Shown: positions 19,597 through 29,592, counted from the first letter of the stretch. The stretch: DNA of 64,000 nucleotides from UBA7916 sp036121365 (GCA_036121365.1 JAZAFR010000011.1:1-64000); one strand, 5' to 3'. The notes: a model not told the origin generated them from the sequence alone. Numbers and translations: made by a program.

Positions 19597-21549
19597 ATGT
19601 CAACACAAAAAACAAACTCAGTGACCATTGGTATTGACTTAGGAACCACCAACTCTTGTGTGGCCATCATGGAAAAAGGTGGTAAAATAAAAGTCATAGA
19701 AAACCAAGAAGGGACCAGAACAATGCCATCTTATGTTGGAATTGTTGATAAAGAAATCATCTGTGGACCAAGCGCTAAAAGGCAAGCTGTAACCAACCCC
19801 AAAGGCACATTATACGCCACAAAAAGATACATGGGGCACAAAGCCAAAGATAAAGTTGTTAAAGAAGCCAAAGTCGCTTATGACATCACAGCCGCATCCA
19901 ATGGAGATGTACGTTTTGCTGTCGAAGTCGATGGAAAAAAAGAATCTTGGTCCCCTGAAAAAGTAGGATCCATCATCTTACAGAAAATGAAGAAAACAGC
20001 AGAGAATTACCTAGGGCAAACCGTAACAAGCGCAGTCATCACAGTTCCTGCCTACTTCAATGATGCACAAAGACAAGCAACCAAAGATGCAGGTAAAATT
20101 GCAGGCCTTGAAGTCAAGAGAATCATCAATGAACCAACAGCCGCAGCATTGGCATATGGCCTTGACAAGCAAAAAGGGGAAAGGACCATTGCTGTATACG
20201 ATCTTGGTGGAGGAACATTTGATATATCCATCATTGAAATTGCTGAAATTGATGGAGAGCATCAATTTGAAGTATTAGCAACCAACGGTGATACATTCCT
20301 AGGAGGAGAAGATTTTGACCAATGTTTGATTAATTATTTGGTTGAGACCTTCAAAAAAGAACAAGGCGTTGACATCAGCAAAGATACTTTGGCCATACAA
20401 CGGCTAAAAGAAGCTGCAGAGAAAGCAAAAATTGAACTATCTTCTAGCCAACAAACCGATATCAATCTACCATATATCACCGCTGATGCAACTGGCCCCA
20501 AACACATGAACATCAAAGTCACTCGATCAAAATTCGAATCTTTAGTAGAAGATTTGGTAAAACGCAGCATTGAGCCATGTAAAACTGCCATCAAAGATGC
20601 CAAGCTCAGCGCCAAAGACATTCAAGAAGTCATATTGGTTGGTGGACAAACAAGAATGCCACTGGTTCAAGAAACTGTCAAAAAGTTTTTTGGCAAAGAA
20701 GCGAGAAAAGACATCAATCCAGATGAAGCAGTTTCTATAGGAGCTGCAATTCAGGCAGGTGTACTTTCAGGAGAAGTCAAAGACATTCTACTACTTGATG
20801 TCACTCCGCTATCACTAGGGATAGAAACTATGGGTGGAGTCATGACTACATTGATTAAGAAAAACACAACCATCCCAACTAAAGCGAATCAAACATTTTC
20901 TACCGCTTCAGACAACCAAACAGCCGTCACAGTGCATGTACTACAAGGTGAGCGAAGTGTCGCTGGGCAGAACAAATCGTTGGGCGAATTTAATTTGGCA
21001 GACATCCCGCCTGCACCACGAGGAATGCCACAAATCGAAGTCACATTTGACATCGATGCCAACGGGATTCTAAATGTTTCTGCAAAAGATAAATCTACTG
21101 GAAAAGAGCAATCTATCGTCATCAAAGCCAAGGGTGGTTTAAGCGATGAAGAAGTGGAGAAGATGATTCAGGATGCAGAAAAAAACGCAGAAGCTGATAA
21201 AGAGTTCCATGAACTGGTTACATTGTGTAATGAAGCTGAACATCTTGTACATAGTACTAGAAAAGCAGTCAAAGAGGCAGGAGACAAGCTGACCGAAGAT
21301 GAAAAAAATGGATTGGAAGACAACTGTAAAGCTTTAGAAGAAGCTGTGAAAGAAAAGTCTAAAGAAAAAATCCAGTCTTGTAAGGAAGAACTTGATAAAT
21401 CCAATGCACAATTGGCACAAAAGCTCTATGCAAACCCAAATGCACAAGGAGAAGCTGACCAAGCAACTGCAGAGGCACAAACAGCAGACGAGAAAACCGA
21501 TGACAATGTGGTTGATGCTGACTTTAAAGAAGTGGACGAAGATAAGTAA
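19597..21549 (+). CDS. dnaK: Chaperone DnaK (Hsp70)
   Basis: 650 residues from the ATG at 19,597, which has AGAGGAG eleven bases upstream; a 14-residue upstream extension in the same frame lacks a ribosome site. DnaK binds and releases unfolded proteins in an ATP-driven cycle. The N-terminal ATPase phosphate loop (GIDLGTTNS), the second loop (DLGGGTFD) and the interdomain linker (DILLLDVTPLSLG) are intact. The C-terminal tail is acidic, ending DADFKEVDEDK, similar to the usual EEVKDKK-type end. It works with GrpE upstream and DnaJ 24 bases downstream. Confidence 0.98.
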   Translation: MSTQKTNSVTIGIDLGTTNSCVAIMEKGGKIKVIENQEGTRTMPSYVGIVDKEIICGPSAKRQAVTNPKGTLYATKRYMGHKAKDKVVKEAKVAYDITAASNGDVRFAVEVDGKKESWSPEKVGSIILQKMKKTAENYLGQTVTSAVITVPAYFNDAQRQATKDAGKIAGLEVKRIINEPTAAALAYGLDKQKGERTIAVYDLGGGTFDISIIEIAEIDGEHQFEVLATNGDTFLGGEDFDQCLINYLVETFKKEQGVDISKDTLAIQRLKEAAEKAKIELSSSQQTDINLPYITADATGPKHMNIKVTRSKFESLVEDLVKRSIEPCKTAIKDAKLSAKDIQEVILVGGQTRMPLVQETVKKFFGKEARKDINPDEAVSIGAAIQAGVLSGEVKDILLLDVTPLSLGIETMGGVMTTLIKKNTTIPTKANQTFSTASDNQTAVTVHVLQGERSVAGQNKSLGEFNLADIPPAPRGMPQIEVTFDIDANGILNVSAKDKSTGKEQSIVIKAKGGLSDEEVEKMIQDAEKNAEADKEFHELVTLCNEAEHLVHSTRKAVKEAGDKLTEDEKNGLEDNCKALEEAVKEKSKEKIQSCKEELDKSNAQLAQKLYANPNAQGEADQATAEAQTADEKTDDNVVDADFKEVDEDK

Positions 21550-21573
21550 CCATAAAGCAAGGACCCTCTCACC

Positions 21574-22719
21574 ATGAGCAAACAAGACTACTATGAAACC
21601 CTCGGGGTAACCAAATCAAGCAGCGAGCAAGAAATCAAAAAAGCATTTCGACGACTTGCTATGAAATACCACCCCGATAGAAACCCAAATGATAAGGCAG
21701 CTGAAAAGAAGTTCAAGTCCATTAATGAAGCATATGGAATTCTGAGCGATCCTGAAAAAAAAGCTGCCTACGATCAATTCGGACATGCTGGTGTTGAGGG
21801 AGCTGCTGGAGGAGGTCCTGGCGCAGGAGGTTTTGGTGGATTTGATTTTTCTGGAGACATCTTTGGAAAAATATTTGAAGAGTTTGTTGGCGGCGGTGGC
21901 GGCGGTGGAAATCCGTTTCAGCAGCAGCAACGTGGACATGACCTTAGTTATAACATGAAAATCACTTTGGAAGAAGCCATTCAAGGTTGTAGCAAAGAAA
22001 TACAGTTTAGGGCATTAAGTATATGCCCAGACTGCGATGGAAAAGGAGCAAAAAACCCATCTGATGTTAGCATTTGTCAGCATTGTAATGGACAGGGTCA
22101 AGTTAGAATTCAACAAGGTTTTTTAAGTATTCAACAAACCTGCCCCATCTGCCATGGTCAAGGAAAAATTATTAGAAACCCTTGCGGCACCTGCCATGGA
22201 AAAAAACGAGTCGAAAAAATGAGAAAGCTATCTGTCAATATTCCTGCGGGCATTGACAATGACAATCGAATTAGACTCAGCGGTGAAGGCGAAGCCAGTG
22301 CCAATGGACCTGCTGGCGATTTATATGTTGAAGTACAAGTATTACCACATGCCATTTTTAAAAGAAATGGCAACGATTTGCATTGTGAAACACCCATTCA
22401 GTTCACAGAAGCTGCATTGGGAGCAGAAATCACAGTACCAACCATTGATGGAAAAATATCCATTAAAATTCCTGAGGAAACTCAAACAGGTGCCACTTTC
22501 AGAATCCGAGGTAAAGGCGTAAAAGGATTACGCAGCAGTCTGCCTGGAGATTTAATTTGTAAAGTCAATATCGAGACTCCGGTTAAGCTGGACAAAGATC
22601 AAAGAGAACTGCTTGAAAAATTATCCGAATCAATATCAAAAAACCCTGAGAAACACAGGCCCAAAGCATCCACATGGTTTCAAAAAGTAAAACATTTTTT
22701 TCAAAAGCTGGGAACATAG
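21574..22719 (+). CDS. dnaJ: Co-chaperone DnaJ (Hsp40)
   Basis: 381 residues, the class I layout. The J domain (residues 1-70) holds HPD, which triggers DnaK ATP hydrolysis. A Gly/Phe-rich linker follows (about 75-115), then four zinc-binding cysteine repeats (CPDCDGKG, CQHCNGQG, CPICHGQG and CGTCHGKK) at about 150-215, and the substrate-binding C-terminal domains. The fourth repeat has lost its last glycine but keeps both cysteines. It is the last gene of the grpE-dnaK-dnaJ group. Confidence 0.97.
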   Translation: MSKQDYYETLGVTKSSSEQEIKKAFRRLAMKYHPDRNPNDKAAEKKFKSINEAYGILSDPEKKAAYDQFGHAGVEGAAGGGPGAGGFGGFDFSGDIFGKIFEEFVGGGGGGGNPFQQQQRGHDLSYNMKITLEEAIQGCSKEIQFRALSICPDCDGKGAKNPSDVSICQHCNGQGQVRIQQGFLSIQQTCPICHGQGKIIRNPCGTCHGKKRVEKMRKLSVNIPAGIDNDNRIRLSGEGEASANGPAGDLYVEVQVLPHAIFKRNGNDLHCETPIQFTEAALGAEITVPTIDGKISIKIPEETQTGATFRIRGKGVKGLRSSLPGDLICKVNIETPVKLDKDQRELLEKLSESISKNPEKHRPKASTWFQKVKHFFQKLGT

Positions 22720-22967
22720 ACCAAACAGCACTCTGAAAAAAAGAAAAATATAATTGTCCATCATGATTAATATGACTAGTTTTCTTCATCTATAAAGCTC
22801 ATTGATAAGCCAAAGTCGTGATTGCCTCAACACATCTAAGCAATATCTGTATATTAAAAAAGAAATAAACTACAGACCTCATTAATAGAGAATGTTACAT
22901 TCCTCATGAATTCAGGTGTTTAAAGACATTCTCAGCACTACGCAAGTATTAACCAAAGGATCATTTA

Positions 22968-23708
22968 ATGAGCAAGCCAATACATTTGTGTCTAATTCCA
23001 GGCGTGTTATGTGACGAGACGTTATTTAACAAAGTGATTCCACATTTACATCAAAATATCGCAGCAACCAGCTATCCCATTTCACATTTCACATCTATAT
23101 CAGATGCTGTGGACAGTCTTAGTCAAAACATTGATGAGCCTACTTTTTTATTAGGTTTTTCTTTAGGAGGATGGGTAGCAGAGGCATTTGCACGAAAACA
23201 CCCAAACAAAACTCTGGGATTAATTCTCGTAAGCACTCCGAACAGTCCAATTGAAACAAAGTCTGAAATGGCCATGTCTTCTGTATGCCAACAGTTAAAA
23301 AATGAGCCTCACTCTCTAGAAACAGTACTGAACGAATCCAAAAAATACTACTTTGATCAATCAGTAACAGATGAAGTCGTCCAGGAGTATAAAAGCATGG
23401 CAACCAGAGTTGGCTCAGAGTCAGCCATAGCTCAATATCAAATTCTCATCAACCAGAGAACACGCCTTGCAACATCAACAAATAAAAGTCTTCCTGTGTT
23501 GCTCATTCATGGACATAGCGATCAAAGAGCGAATATGAGTCAACAAGAGCACCTCATGCAGATATATCCGCAAGCAACAATGACATCTATTGCAAATTCA
23601 GGACATTTTGTACCCCTGGAAAAACCACAAGCTATGGCACAAGAAATCAATGCTTTTTTTCAAACACCCAAACATATGACAAATCCTAAAAAACACCAAG
23701 CCCATTAA
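22968..23708 (+). CDS. Alpha/beta hydrolase
   Basis: 246 residues. The catalytic triad is S65 in GFSLGG, D185 in HGHSDQR and H213 in SGHFVPLE. The compact fold with short lid region (about 95-160) resembles MhpC/BioH-type esterases. The substrate cannot be told from sequence. AAAGGA lies upstream of the ATG. It stands alone, downstream of dnaJ by 248 bases. Confidence 0.85.
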   Translation: MSKPIHLCLIPGVLCDETLFNKVIPHLHQNIAATSYPISHFTSISDAVDSLSQNIDEPTFLLGFSLGGWVAEAFARKHPNKTLGLILVSTPNSPIETKSEMAMSSVCQQLKNEPHSLETVLNESKKYYFDQSVTDEVVQEYKSMATRVGSESAIAQYQILINQRTRLATSTNKSLPVLLIHGHSDQRANMSQQEHLMQIYPQATMTSIANSGHFVPLEKPQAMAQEINAFFQTPKHMTNPKKHQAH

Positions 23709-23871
23709 ACAAACAAGCTATACAACATGCGAACCCATAGGATATGAAATAAACGCAAATATCAATATCTACCCAAATATATACCAAAACTATTATAAAC
23801 AAAGATATTTCATCCAAAGAAAAAATCCATTTACAACTCAATTGGTAATAACTAAGGAGGTTAGCACATTC

Positions 23872-23967
23872 ATGAAAATAGACTATCCACATAATTTAAT
23901 TGATAAAAAATACTGGAAATGGCTACCTCATCATAAAACCAACACACTTTTCTACTCAGTCTTATAA
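23872..23967 (+). CDS. Possible 31-residue peptide
   Basis: A short frame begins with ATG at 23,872, 12 bases after a very strong AAGGAGG site. The peptide is rich in aromatic and basic residues (YWKWLPHHK). Its last bases overlap the 3' end of the convergent fad gene. No family is recognised. It could be a real microprotein or the stump of a lost gene whose ribosome site survives. Confidence 0.3.
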   Translation: MKIDYPHNLIDKKYWKWLPHHKTNTLFYSVL

Positions 23968-26024
23968 GCACTAAGCTTTCTAGATGATGTTATGCATTCA
24001 TCGAGAATTGGACTCATTTTCCATGCTTGCGAATCTTGATCCACCAAAGTTAGTAACTGCTTTTTAACCTCGTCGAGGCCAAGTTGATCAGCATAAAACA
24101 TCGGACCACCACGATAAATGGGAAACCCATAACCATGCACATAAATGGTATCAATATCACTGGCACGTTGCACCACTTTCTCAGACAAGATATGCATGCC
24201 CTCTGAAATCAATGCCATCAATAAACGAGAAACAATGACATCTTGACCACAATCTTGAGACTCAATCTGCTGTTTTTTTGCATAATCAGCAATAATTTTA
24301 GCAGCTTCTTTAGACTCCTGAGGTGTTTTATCACCTTGAGAATAATCATAAAATCCGGAACCTGATTTTTGTCCCAAACGACCATTATTCACAAAATCAG
24401 TGATGAGACTACGGTCATCTGGATTGGCATGCACCCAAATATCCAATCCACTCATATCTGCCATCTCACATGGTCCCATAGGAAAACCAAAAGATTTCAT
24501 AGCAGAATCAATTTGCTGTGGGCTACAACCTCTTAACAACAGCCAAACAACTTGTTCAAAGTATTTGAAGATCATTCGATTGCCTACAAAACCAGGACAA
24601 ACACCCACGACAACGGAGACTTTCTTCAATTGTTTTGCACAAGTCAATGCAGTTTGCAAGGTTACAGAGTCTGTTTTTTCTGTTCTAACCACTTCTAAAA
24701 GACGCATGACATGGGCAGGACTAAAAAAATGCATACCAACTACTTTTTCTGGTCGTTTGGTGATACTGGCAATCTGGTTCAAGTCCAGACCTGAGGTATT
24801 CGAGGCCAGAATGGTACTGGGCTGACAAATTTCATCCAATTGACGCATAATATCCAATTTCAAATCCATTTTTTCAAACACCGCTTCTATCACAAGGTCA
24901 ACATCATTCACATCCTTAATTTCCCCAGTCACAGAGAAATTTTTAAGTCTAGAGTCACAATCAGATTGAGATATTTTTCCTTGTTGCATAGATTTTTGAA
25001 ACTGCTTTTCTATACCTTGTTGACATATTTCCGCACGTTTTGGATCAACTTCAACGCATACAACAGTAAAGCCTCGATTTAAAAAAGCCATGGCAATACC
25101 AGAGCCCATTAGGCCTCCTCCAATGACACCCACTTTTTGAATGTCTAATGCTTCTTTGGGATTTAAACCAGGCACGACCGATGCCAAACGCTCAGAGAAA
25201 AATGCATAACGCATACCTTGAGAATCATCACCACTGATTAAATCCATAAACTGTTGCATTTCAAAAGCCAAACCTTTATCAAGAGGCAATGTTGCAGCAG
25301 CTTCTAGGCAATCCAACAAACGTAAGGGTGCTTTAAAACCATGATATTTATCCAAAAATTCGGATTTCTTCTGCTTGAAATAATCTATACTTGGCATTTT
25401 AGGATTGTCTCTTTCTATGGGCATAGAAAGTTGATAATTGGAATCATTGAGTATATTTCTTGCAAAATCAAGACAAGATTTTTCTAAATCATCTGAACTG
25501 ATGGCATCAATCAAACCAATCTCCAAAGCTTCTTGTGCAGAAACTGGATTTGAAGAAATGATCATATCCAATGCTTTTTCAATCCCAACCAAACGTGGCA
25601 AACTCATTGTCCCTGTACCACCTGGGATCAAACCCAATTTGACTTCAGGAAGTCCAAGTCGAGATTTTGGTGTGGCAATACGGTGATGGGCCAACATACA
25701 AAACTCCAATCCTCCACCAAGGGCATATTGATCAATTCCCATAATCACTGGTTTATTTAATTTTTTAATCGCACGATAAAAATCAAGAAAGAACTTACCT
25801 TTCATCGGTCCAGAAAATTCCTTAATATCAGCACCAGCACTAAAGGGCAGGCCTCTTGTAGTGAATATAACTGCCTGAATTTCAGAATTAGCTGCACACG
25901 ATGTCAGCAGTTCATAAATGTCATTTCTAATTGATTCTGACAATGCGTTCACAGGAGGGTTAACCAAATAAATCACTGCGATTTTTTCAATGATTTTCAT
26001 CTCACATTTTACAAGCTTTTCCAT
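23952..26024 (-). CDS. Bifunctional enoyl-CoA hydratase / 3-hydroxyacyl-CoA dehydrogenase (FadB/FadJ type)
   Basis: 690 residues from the ATG at 26,024, which has GAGGA four bases upstream; the frame is open for 46 more codons that show no family similarity. It carries out hydration and NAD-dependent oxidation in fatty-acid beta-oxidation. The crotonase domain (about 10-190) has the oxyanion-hole GADIKEF and the GLPEVKLGLIPGGTGT segment. The dehydrogenase domain has VGVIGGGLMGSGIA near 300, the HFFSPAH catalytic histidine, and two C-terminal 3HCDH domains. The thiolase partner (FadA/FadI) is not adjacent, unlike in the usual fadBA or fadIJ pairs. Confidence 0.92.
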   Translation of the reverse strand: MEKLVKCEMKIIEKIAVIYLVNPPVNALSESIRNDIYELLTSCAANSEIQAVIFTTRGLPFSAGADIKEFSGPMKGKFFLDFYRAIKKLNKPVIMGIDQYALGGGLEFCMLAHHRIATPKSRLGLPEVKLGLIPGGTGTMSLPRLVGIEKALDMIISSNPVSAQEALEIGLIDAISSDDLEKSCLDFARNILNDSNYQLSMPIERDNPKMPSIDYFKQKKSEFLDKYHGFKAPLRLLDCLEAAATLPLDKGLAFEMQQFMDLISGDDSQGMRYAFFSERLASVVPGLNPKEALDIQKVGVIGGGLMGSGIAMAFLNRGFTVVCVEVDPKRAEICQQGIEKQFQKSMQQGKISQSDCDSRLKNFSVTGEIKDVNDVDLVIEAVFEKMDLKLDIMRQLDEICQPSTILASNTSGLDLNQIASITKRPEKVVGMHFFSPAHVMRLLEVVRTEKTDSVTLQTALTCAKQLKKVSVVVGVCPGFVGNRMIFKYFEQVVWLLLRGCSPQQIDSAMKSFGFPMGPCEMADMSGLDIWVHANPDDRSLITDFVNNGRLGQKSGSGFYDYSQGDKTPQESKEAAKIIADYAKKQQIESQDCGQDVIVSRLLMALISEGMHILSEKVVQRASDIDTIYVHGYGFPIYRGGPMFYADQLGLDEVKKQLLTLVDQDSQAWKMSPILDECITSSRKLSAYKTE

Positions 26025-26251
26025 ATAGTCCTCAACAATTTTAACAAAAAAAAAATATAGACCACTTTTTAAAACCCCGCCCATTTTTTTTGCGATTATT
26101 TTCCATATGACAGAACACAGTTTAAAATCCATTGAAACAAGATAATATGCTATTCCAAACAATGATCAAACAACACAAAAGGGAATGTATTGAGATTGCA
26201 ACACATCTAAGATACTGCTATCTTTATTATCATCCAATAAAAAACCACCAT

Positions 26252-26989
26252 ATGAAAACAGCACAAATCGTCATCATATTTGATTGGGATGACACCCTTC
26301 TAGATGCAGGAAACATTCTCAGTAGTACACAAGAACAAGCACTAAAAGACATTTTGAAAGAAACAGAAAAGTATCCGTTCACAACATCGTGGAAAGCACC
26401 ATCAAAACAGGAGTTATATCAAAACGCCGGACATCGATTTAAAGAAAAGATCCTACCCATTGTCATCCCAGATTATGATGAGATAAACCCACTACATAAA
26501 CATTGGGCAGACGATGTATTTAACCGATTCAAACAATACTATTTACAAACCCCAAAAACACTGTTCCCTGGAATAAAAGATATGCTAACCCACTTGAAAC
26601 AAGAGGGTTTCATACTAGCCATTGCCACAAACAAATCCAAAGACTTATTATATGCAGAACTCAAATGCTCAAAACTATATGATTTCTTTGAGGTTATCAT
26701 GACAGGAGATGATCCAAAAATAGATAAAAAAGTCAAACCTCACCCAGAAATGATCAATTTGATACAAGAAAAATTTAGCCCACAGACACAATTTTGTATG
26801 GTTGGAGATAGACCTTTTGATATGCAAGCTGCAAAATCAAGTATGCGCTCATCACAAACAGCACGCATTGGCATTGAATCACATAAAGACTGTGAACTAG
26901 ACGCACATCAAATACTAAGCTCTGCTGTAGAAATCACCCCAAATATGATTAAAAACCTATTACATCAACCCAAACACTCACCACAATAA
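26252..26989 (+). CDS. HAD-superfamily hydrolase, phosphoglycolate-phosphatase-like
   Basis: 245 residues from the ATG at 26,252, placed to start just before the first HAD motif; an earlier in-frame start at 26,132 would add 40 unmatched residues and overlap the divergent fad gene. The nucleophile D11 and acid D13 are in DWDDT, motif II is ATNKS, motif III is the Lys in KPHPEM, and motif IV is GDRPFD. A helical cap lies between residues about 20 and 100. The family dephosphorylates small metabolites; the substrate is unknown. Confidence 0.8.
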   Translation: MKTAQIVIIFDWDDTLLDAGNILSSTQEQALKDILKETEKYPFTTSWKAPSKQELYQNAGHRFKEKILPIVIPDYDEINPLHKHWADDVFNRFKQYYLQTPKTLFPGIKDMLTHLKQEGFILAIATNKSKDLLYAELKCSKLYDFFEVIMTGDDPKIDKKVKPHPEMINLIQEKFSPQTQFCMVGDRPFDMQAAKSSMRSSQTARIGIESHKDCELDAHQILSSAVEITPNMIKNLLHQPKHSPQ

Positions 26990-27015
26990 TCACCAACACA
27001 GAAAAGACTGACATA

Positions 27016-27044
27016 TTGACAAGACAGACTCTGTGTGTTATTAT
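27016..27044 (+). promoter_or_regulatory. Strong sigma-70 promoter for the CTIC-ending gene
   Basis: TTGACA (27,016-27,021) and TATTAT (27,039-27,044) with 17 bases between them. Transcription would start about 27,050, leaving a leader of about 15 bases before the ATG at 27,066. This rules out the longer GTG frame beginning at 27,033, which overlaps the promoter. Confidence 0.8.
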
Positions 27045-27065
27045 AACACAAAAATAGAGAAAAAT

Positions 27066-28067
27066 ATGAGATCTAACAGAGAACACATAAGCATTACTGG
27101 AGACCAATCACTTAGCAAAAAAGCTAACGAGGCAATGTTTGCAAAAGGAAACCCTGAAGCAGACTGGAGGAGAGGAGTCATCTCAAGCAAAGATACAGCG
27201 CTCAGTTATCATGAATGGAGAGACGTATTTGATAAGCTAGAAATTAAACCAATAACCAGTGTCCTCCTTAGGGGACAGATACAAAGAGTAGAAAATCTAG
27301 AAAAAGCAGAAGAAAGCACGTCATGTGAATTTGTGCTAGAAGAAGTACAGATATCTCAACCAAATGAAGAATACAATCACCAAGTCACAATGGAAATACC
27401 AGGAGAAATCGAAAAAGATGAAGTAGACAGTGGATTTATCATATTACCTTCAAAAGGGAGAACAACCAACCTTGATAGTAGCCGCTGCATGGGAATTTTT
27501 TCAAAACCAGAACAAAGTAGACAAGCAGCAGCAGAAAAAGACAAAGTTCAATTAGATTGGAAAGGCTATCTAAAGTCAATACTGCCTGATGACAAAAGTA
27601 AAGACATACGTCAATCACTGGAATCCATGGCAGGACAGTCAATATTCAATAATTTCATCTATCACCTAGTGAGTAAATACGAAAAAGATTCCAAAACATA
27701 TCCGTTCAAACCTCACATCCAAATGGTGATCAAAAATGAGTCCGGTTCTGCAGGAATAGAATGTATGTTTTTCGCTTTTGCAGAGAATGTTATAAGTGAA
27801 GATCACCAATTTAGAGTTAGAGACGAAAATGATCAACACAACATAATGGGTATGGATACGTTTGAAGAATACCAGCAAGAATTAGACAAAAAAATGAGAA
27901 CATTGAGTAATCATCAAAAAATAGACAAAATCTTAGCAGAAATCCACACAGAGAAAGACCACCATCAAGAACCCACGCAAATTTTTCTACTAGATACAGA
28001 AGACAGCGATGAGGACGAACAAGAAAAGGACGAAAAAGGGCTTTTCAGCAGATGCACGATATGTTGA
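27066..28067 (+). CDS. Unknown protein with C-terminal CaaX prenylation motif (CTIC)
   Basis: 333 residues; no family was recognised. The ATG at 27,066 follows a near-consensus promoter. The protein is hydrophilic, mixed alpha/beta in character, without signal peptide or membrane segment. The C-terminal 30 residues are very acidic (repeated Asp-Glu), then a short basic-hydrophobic GLFSR leads to Cys-Thr-Ile-Cys at the very end. That fits a eukaryotic CaaX box, where the cysteine is farnesylated or geranylgeranylated. Bacteria lack protein prenyltransferases, so the motif would only act inside a eukaryotic host; the Legionella effector AnkB ends in a comparable box. The acidic tail also resembles the glutamate-rich signals of Dot/Icm substrates. 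Both ideas are inference. Confidence 0.75.
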   Translation: MRSNREHISITGDQSLSKKANEAMFAKGNPEADWRRGVISSKDTALSYHEWRDVFDKLEIKPITSVLLRGQIQRVENLEKAEESTSCEFVLEEVQISQPNEEYNHQVTMEIPGEIEKDEVDSGFIILPSKGRTTNLDSSRCMGIFSKPEQSRQAAAEKDKVQLDWKGYLKSILPDDKSKDIRQSLESMAGQSIFNNFIYHLVSKYEKDSKTYPFKPHIQMVIKNESGSAGIECMFFAFAENVISEDHQFRVRDENDQHNIMGMDTFEEYQQELDKKMRTLSNHQKIDKILAEIHTEKDHHQEPTQIFLLDTEDSDEDEQEKDEKGLFSRCTIC

Positions 28068-28104
28068 GCTCCGAATTCGTCATCACATCAAAAAACGTTT
28101 CATT

Positions 28105-28704
28105 TTATTTTTTCTTCAAATCTGGCACACAAAAAGCTTTTACATCTTGATCATCAGTGATCTTTGAAACATTCCCCGAACAAATAGATTGAACTTCAGA
28201 ATCTGTCAAACGCTCCCATAACAAAGTGGTAGAAAAAATACCATATCGAACCTTCACCGCCAAAGAATTTTGTTCTCGTAATGCCAAGTCAGCACTGAAT
28301 AACTGTCCAGTCTTAACACGAACAACTTTACCATTAACCCAAGAAGTTTCACTCTTCTTATTAAAACCCCATACCGAATAACTACCAACAATCGCTTGTT
28401 TTTTATTGAGTCCAAAACGGCCATCCGCAGTTTTTGAACTACATTTACGACAAATCTTACTGGGCAATGGCGCATCTGTCTCATAAAAGCCAACAATCAC
28501 TCGTCCAACCATCTGCCCATCCTCGTCAACACTCAAATGAATGACTGAAGAAGGTAAATTGGTATCATCTTTACGCGTCAACCAGTAACCAGCAACAGGG
28601 GAGTTTTGAGTTCGATCCTCTGCAACAGGCATGGATCCTAAAAACACCGTAAACAAAAACAATAAAAAATCCAAACGCACTAAAAAAATCCACAAAACCG
28701 ACAT
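28105..28704 (-). CDS. DUF2147 exported protein
   Basis: 199 residues. A hydrophobic signal sequence spans residues about 3-24, so the product is probably periplasmic. The body shows the DUF2147 pattern: an early SPVAGYWLTRKDD (usual 'G.W...DD'), a cysteine pair in CRKCSSK and a late region of beta strands (GIFSTTLLWERL). The family is common in proteobacteria and has no defined reaction. The gene converges with the CTIC-ending gene, leaving 37 bases between them. Confidence 0.75.
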   Translation of the reverse strand: MSVLWIFLVRLDFLLFLFTVFLGSMPVAEDRTQNSPVAGYWLTRKDDTNLPSSVIHLSVDEDGQMVGRVIVGFYETDAPLPSKICRKCSSKTADGRFGLNKKQAIVGSYSVWGFNKKSETSWVNGKVVRVKTGQLFSADLALREQNSLAVKVRYGIFSTTLLWERLTDSEVQSICSGNVSKITDDQDVKAFCVPDLKKK

Positions 28705-28835
28705 AAATCATGACACAAAAGAAAAAAAACAGCAAGTTAAAAATACTTTCTAACAACAAAATTTCAATCACTTTAAGCTGGAGGAATAAAAAAAAATTCT
28801 TTATATTATGAACAGACAAAACAGTTTTTAAGATT

Positions 28836-29546
28836 ATGAAAGACCCAATAGCAAAAAAGAAAAACTTAGCACTGGCATATCAAATATGTGCCATGTTAGA
28901 ACTGGATGACCATACCTACACCCATCTGACTTGTAAAGCAGACGCAGAGACATTTTTCATACAGCAGTTTGGACTAAAATTTCAAGAAGTCAACGAACAC
29001 AACCTCATAAAAGTCTCCAACTCTGGCGAACTCATTGAAGGCACTGAAAAAATAATCAACCCCACAGGCTATCAAATACACGGCATTGTATACAAGTACC
29101 GACCAGATATTCAGGCCATATTTCACTTACACACACCCCATATGGTTGCTGTATCAAACTTAAAAGATGGACTTTTGCCATTGAGCCAATGGTCATTACA
29201 TTTTTACAACAACATCGCCTACCATTCATATGACTCACTGATCACTGAAAACGACCAAGGCAAAAAACTGGTTGCCGATCTTGGGCATAAAAACATCATG
29301 CTCATGCGAAACCACGGTGCTCTCATCACAGGAAAAACCATACATGAAGCCATGTTTTACACCCATCACCTTGAGCTTGCATGTAAAACTCAATGCCTCA
29401 CATTGGCCATGCAAAAAGAAACCATAGCCCCAAACAAAGACACTTGTGAAAAATCAGTTAAAACGCTCTTAAACTTTGAAAAAGACCTTGGAATACGTGA
29501 CTGGCATGCGTGGGTTAGACAACTCAAAAAGGAAACTGAAATATGA
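28836..29546 (+). CDS. Class II aldolase/adducin family protein
   Basis: 236 residues covering the whole aldolase II fold. Zinc ligands fit HLHTPH at about residues 97-102 and a later histidine in the HHLELACKTQ region. RNHGALITG is the typical active-site strand. Family members cleave or form C-C bonds in sugar phosphates such as fuculose or ribulose phosphate; many bacterial homologues are uncharacterised. It converges with the CSLM-ending gene. Confidence 0.85.
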   Translation: MKDPIAKKKNLALAYQICAMLELDDHTYTHLTCKADAETFFIQQFGLKFQEVNEHNLIKVSNSGELIEGTEKIINPTGYQIHGIVYKYRPDIQAIFHLHTPHMVAVSNLKDGLLPLSQWSLHFYNNIAYHSYDSLITENDQGKKLVADLGHKNIMLMRNHGALITGKTIHEAMFYTHHLELACKTQCLTLAMQKETIAPNKDTCEKSVKTLLNFEKDLGIRDWHAWVRQLKKETEI

Positions 29547-29592
29547 GAAAAAAACCATATTTTTGACAATCATACCCCAATCAATTCAGTAT

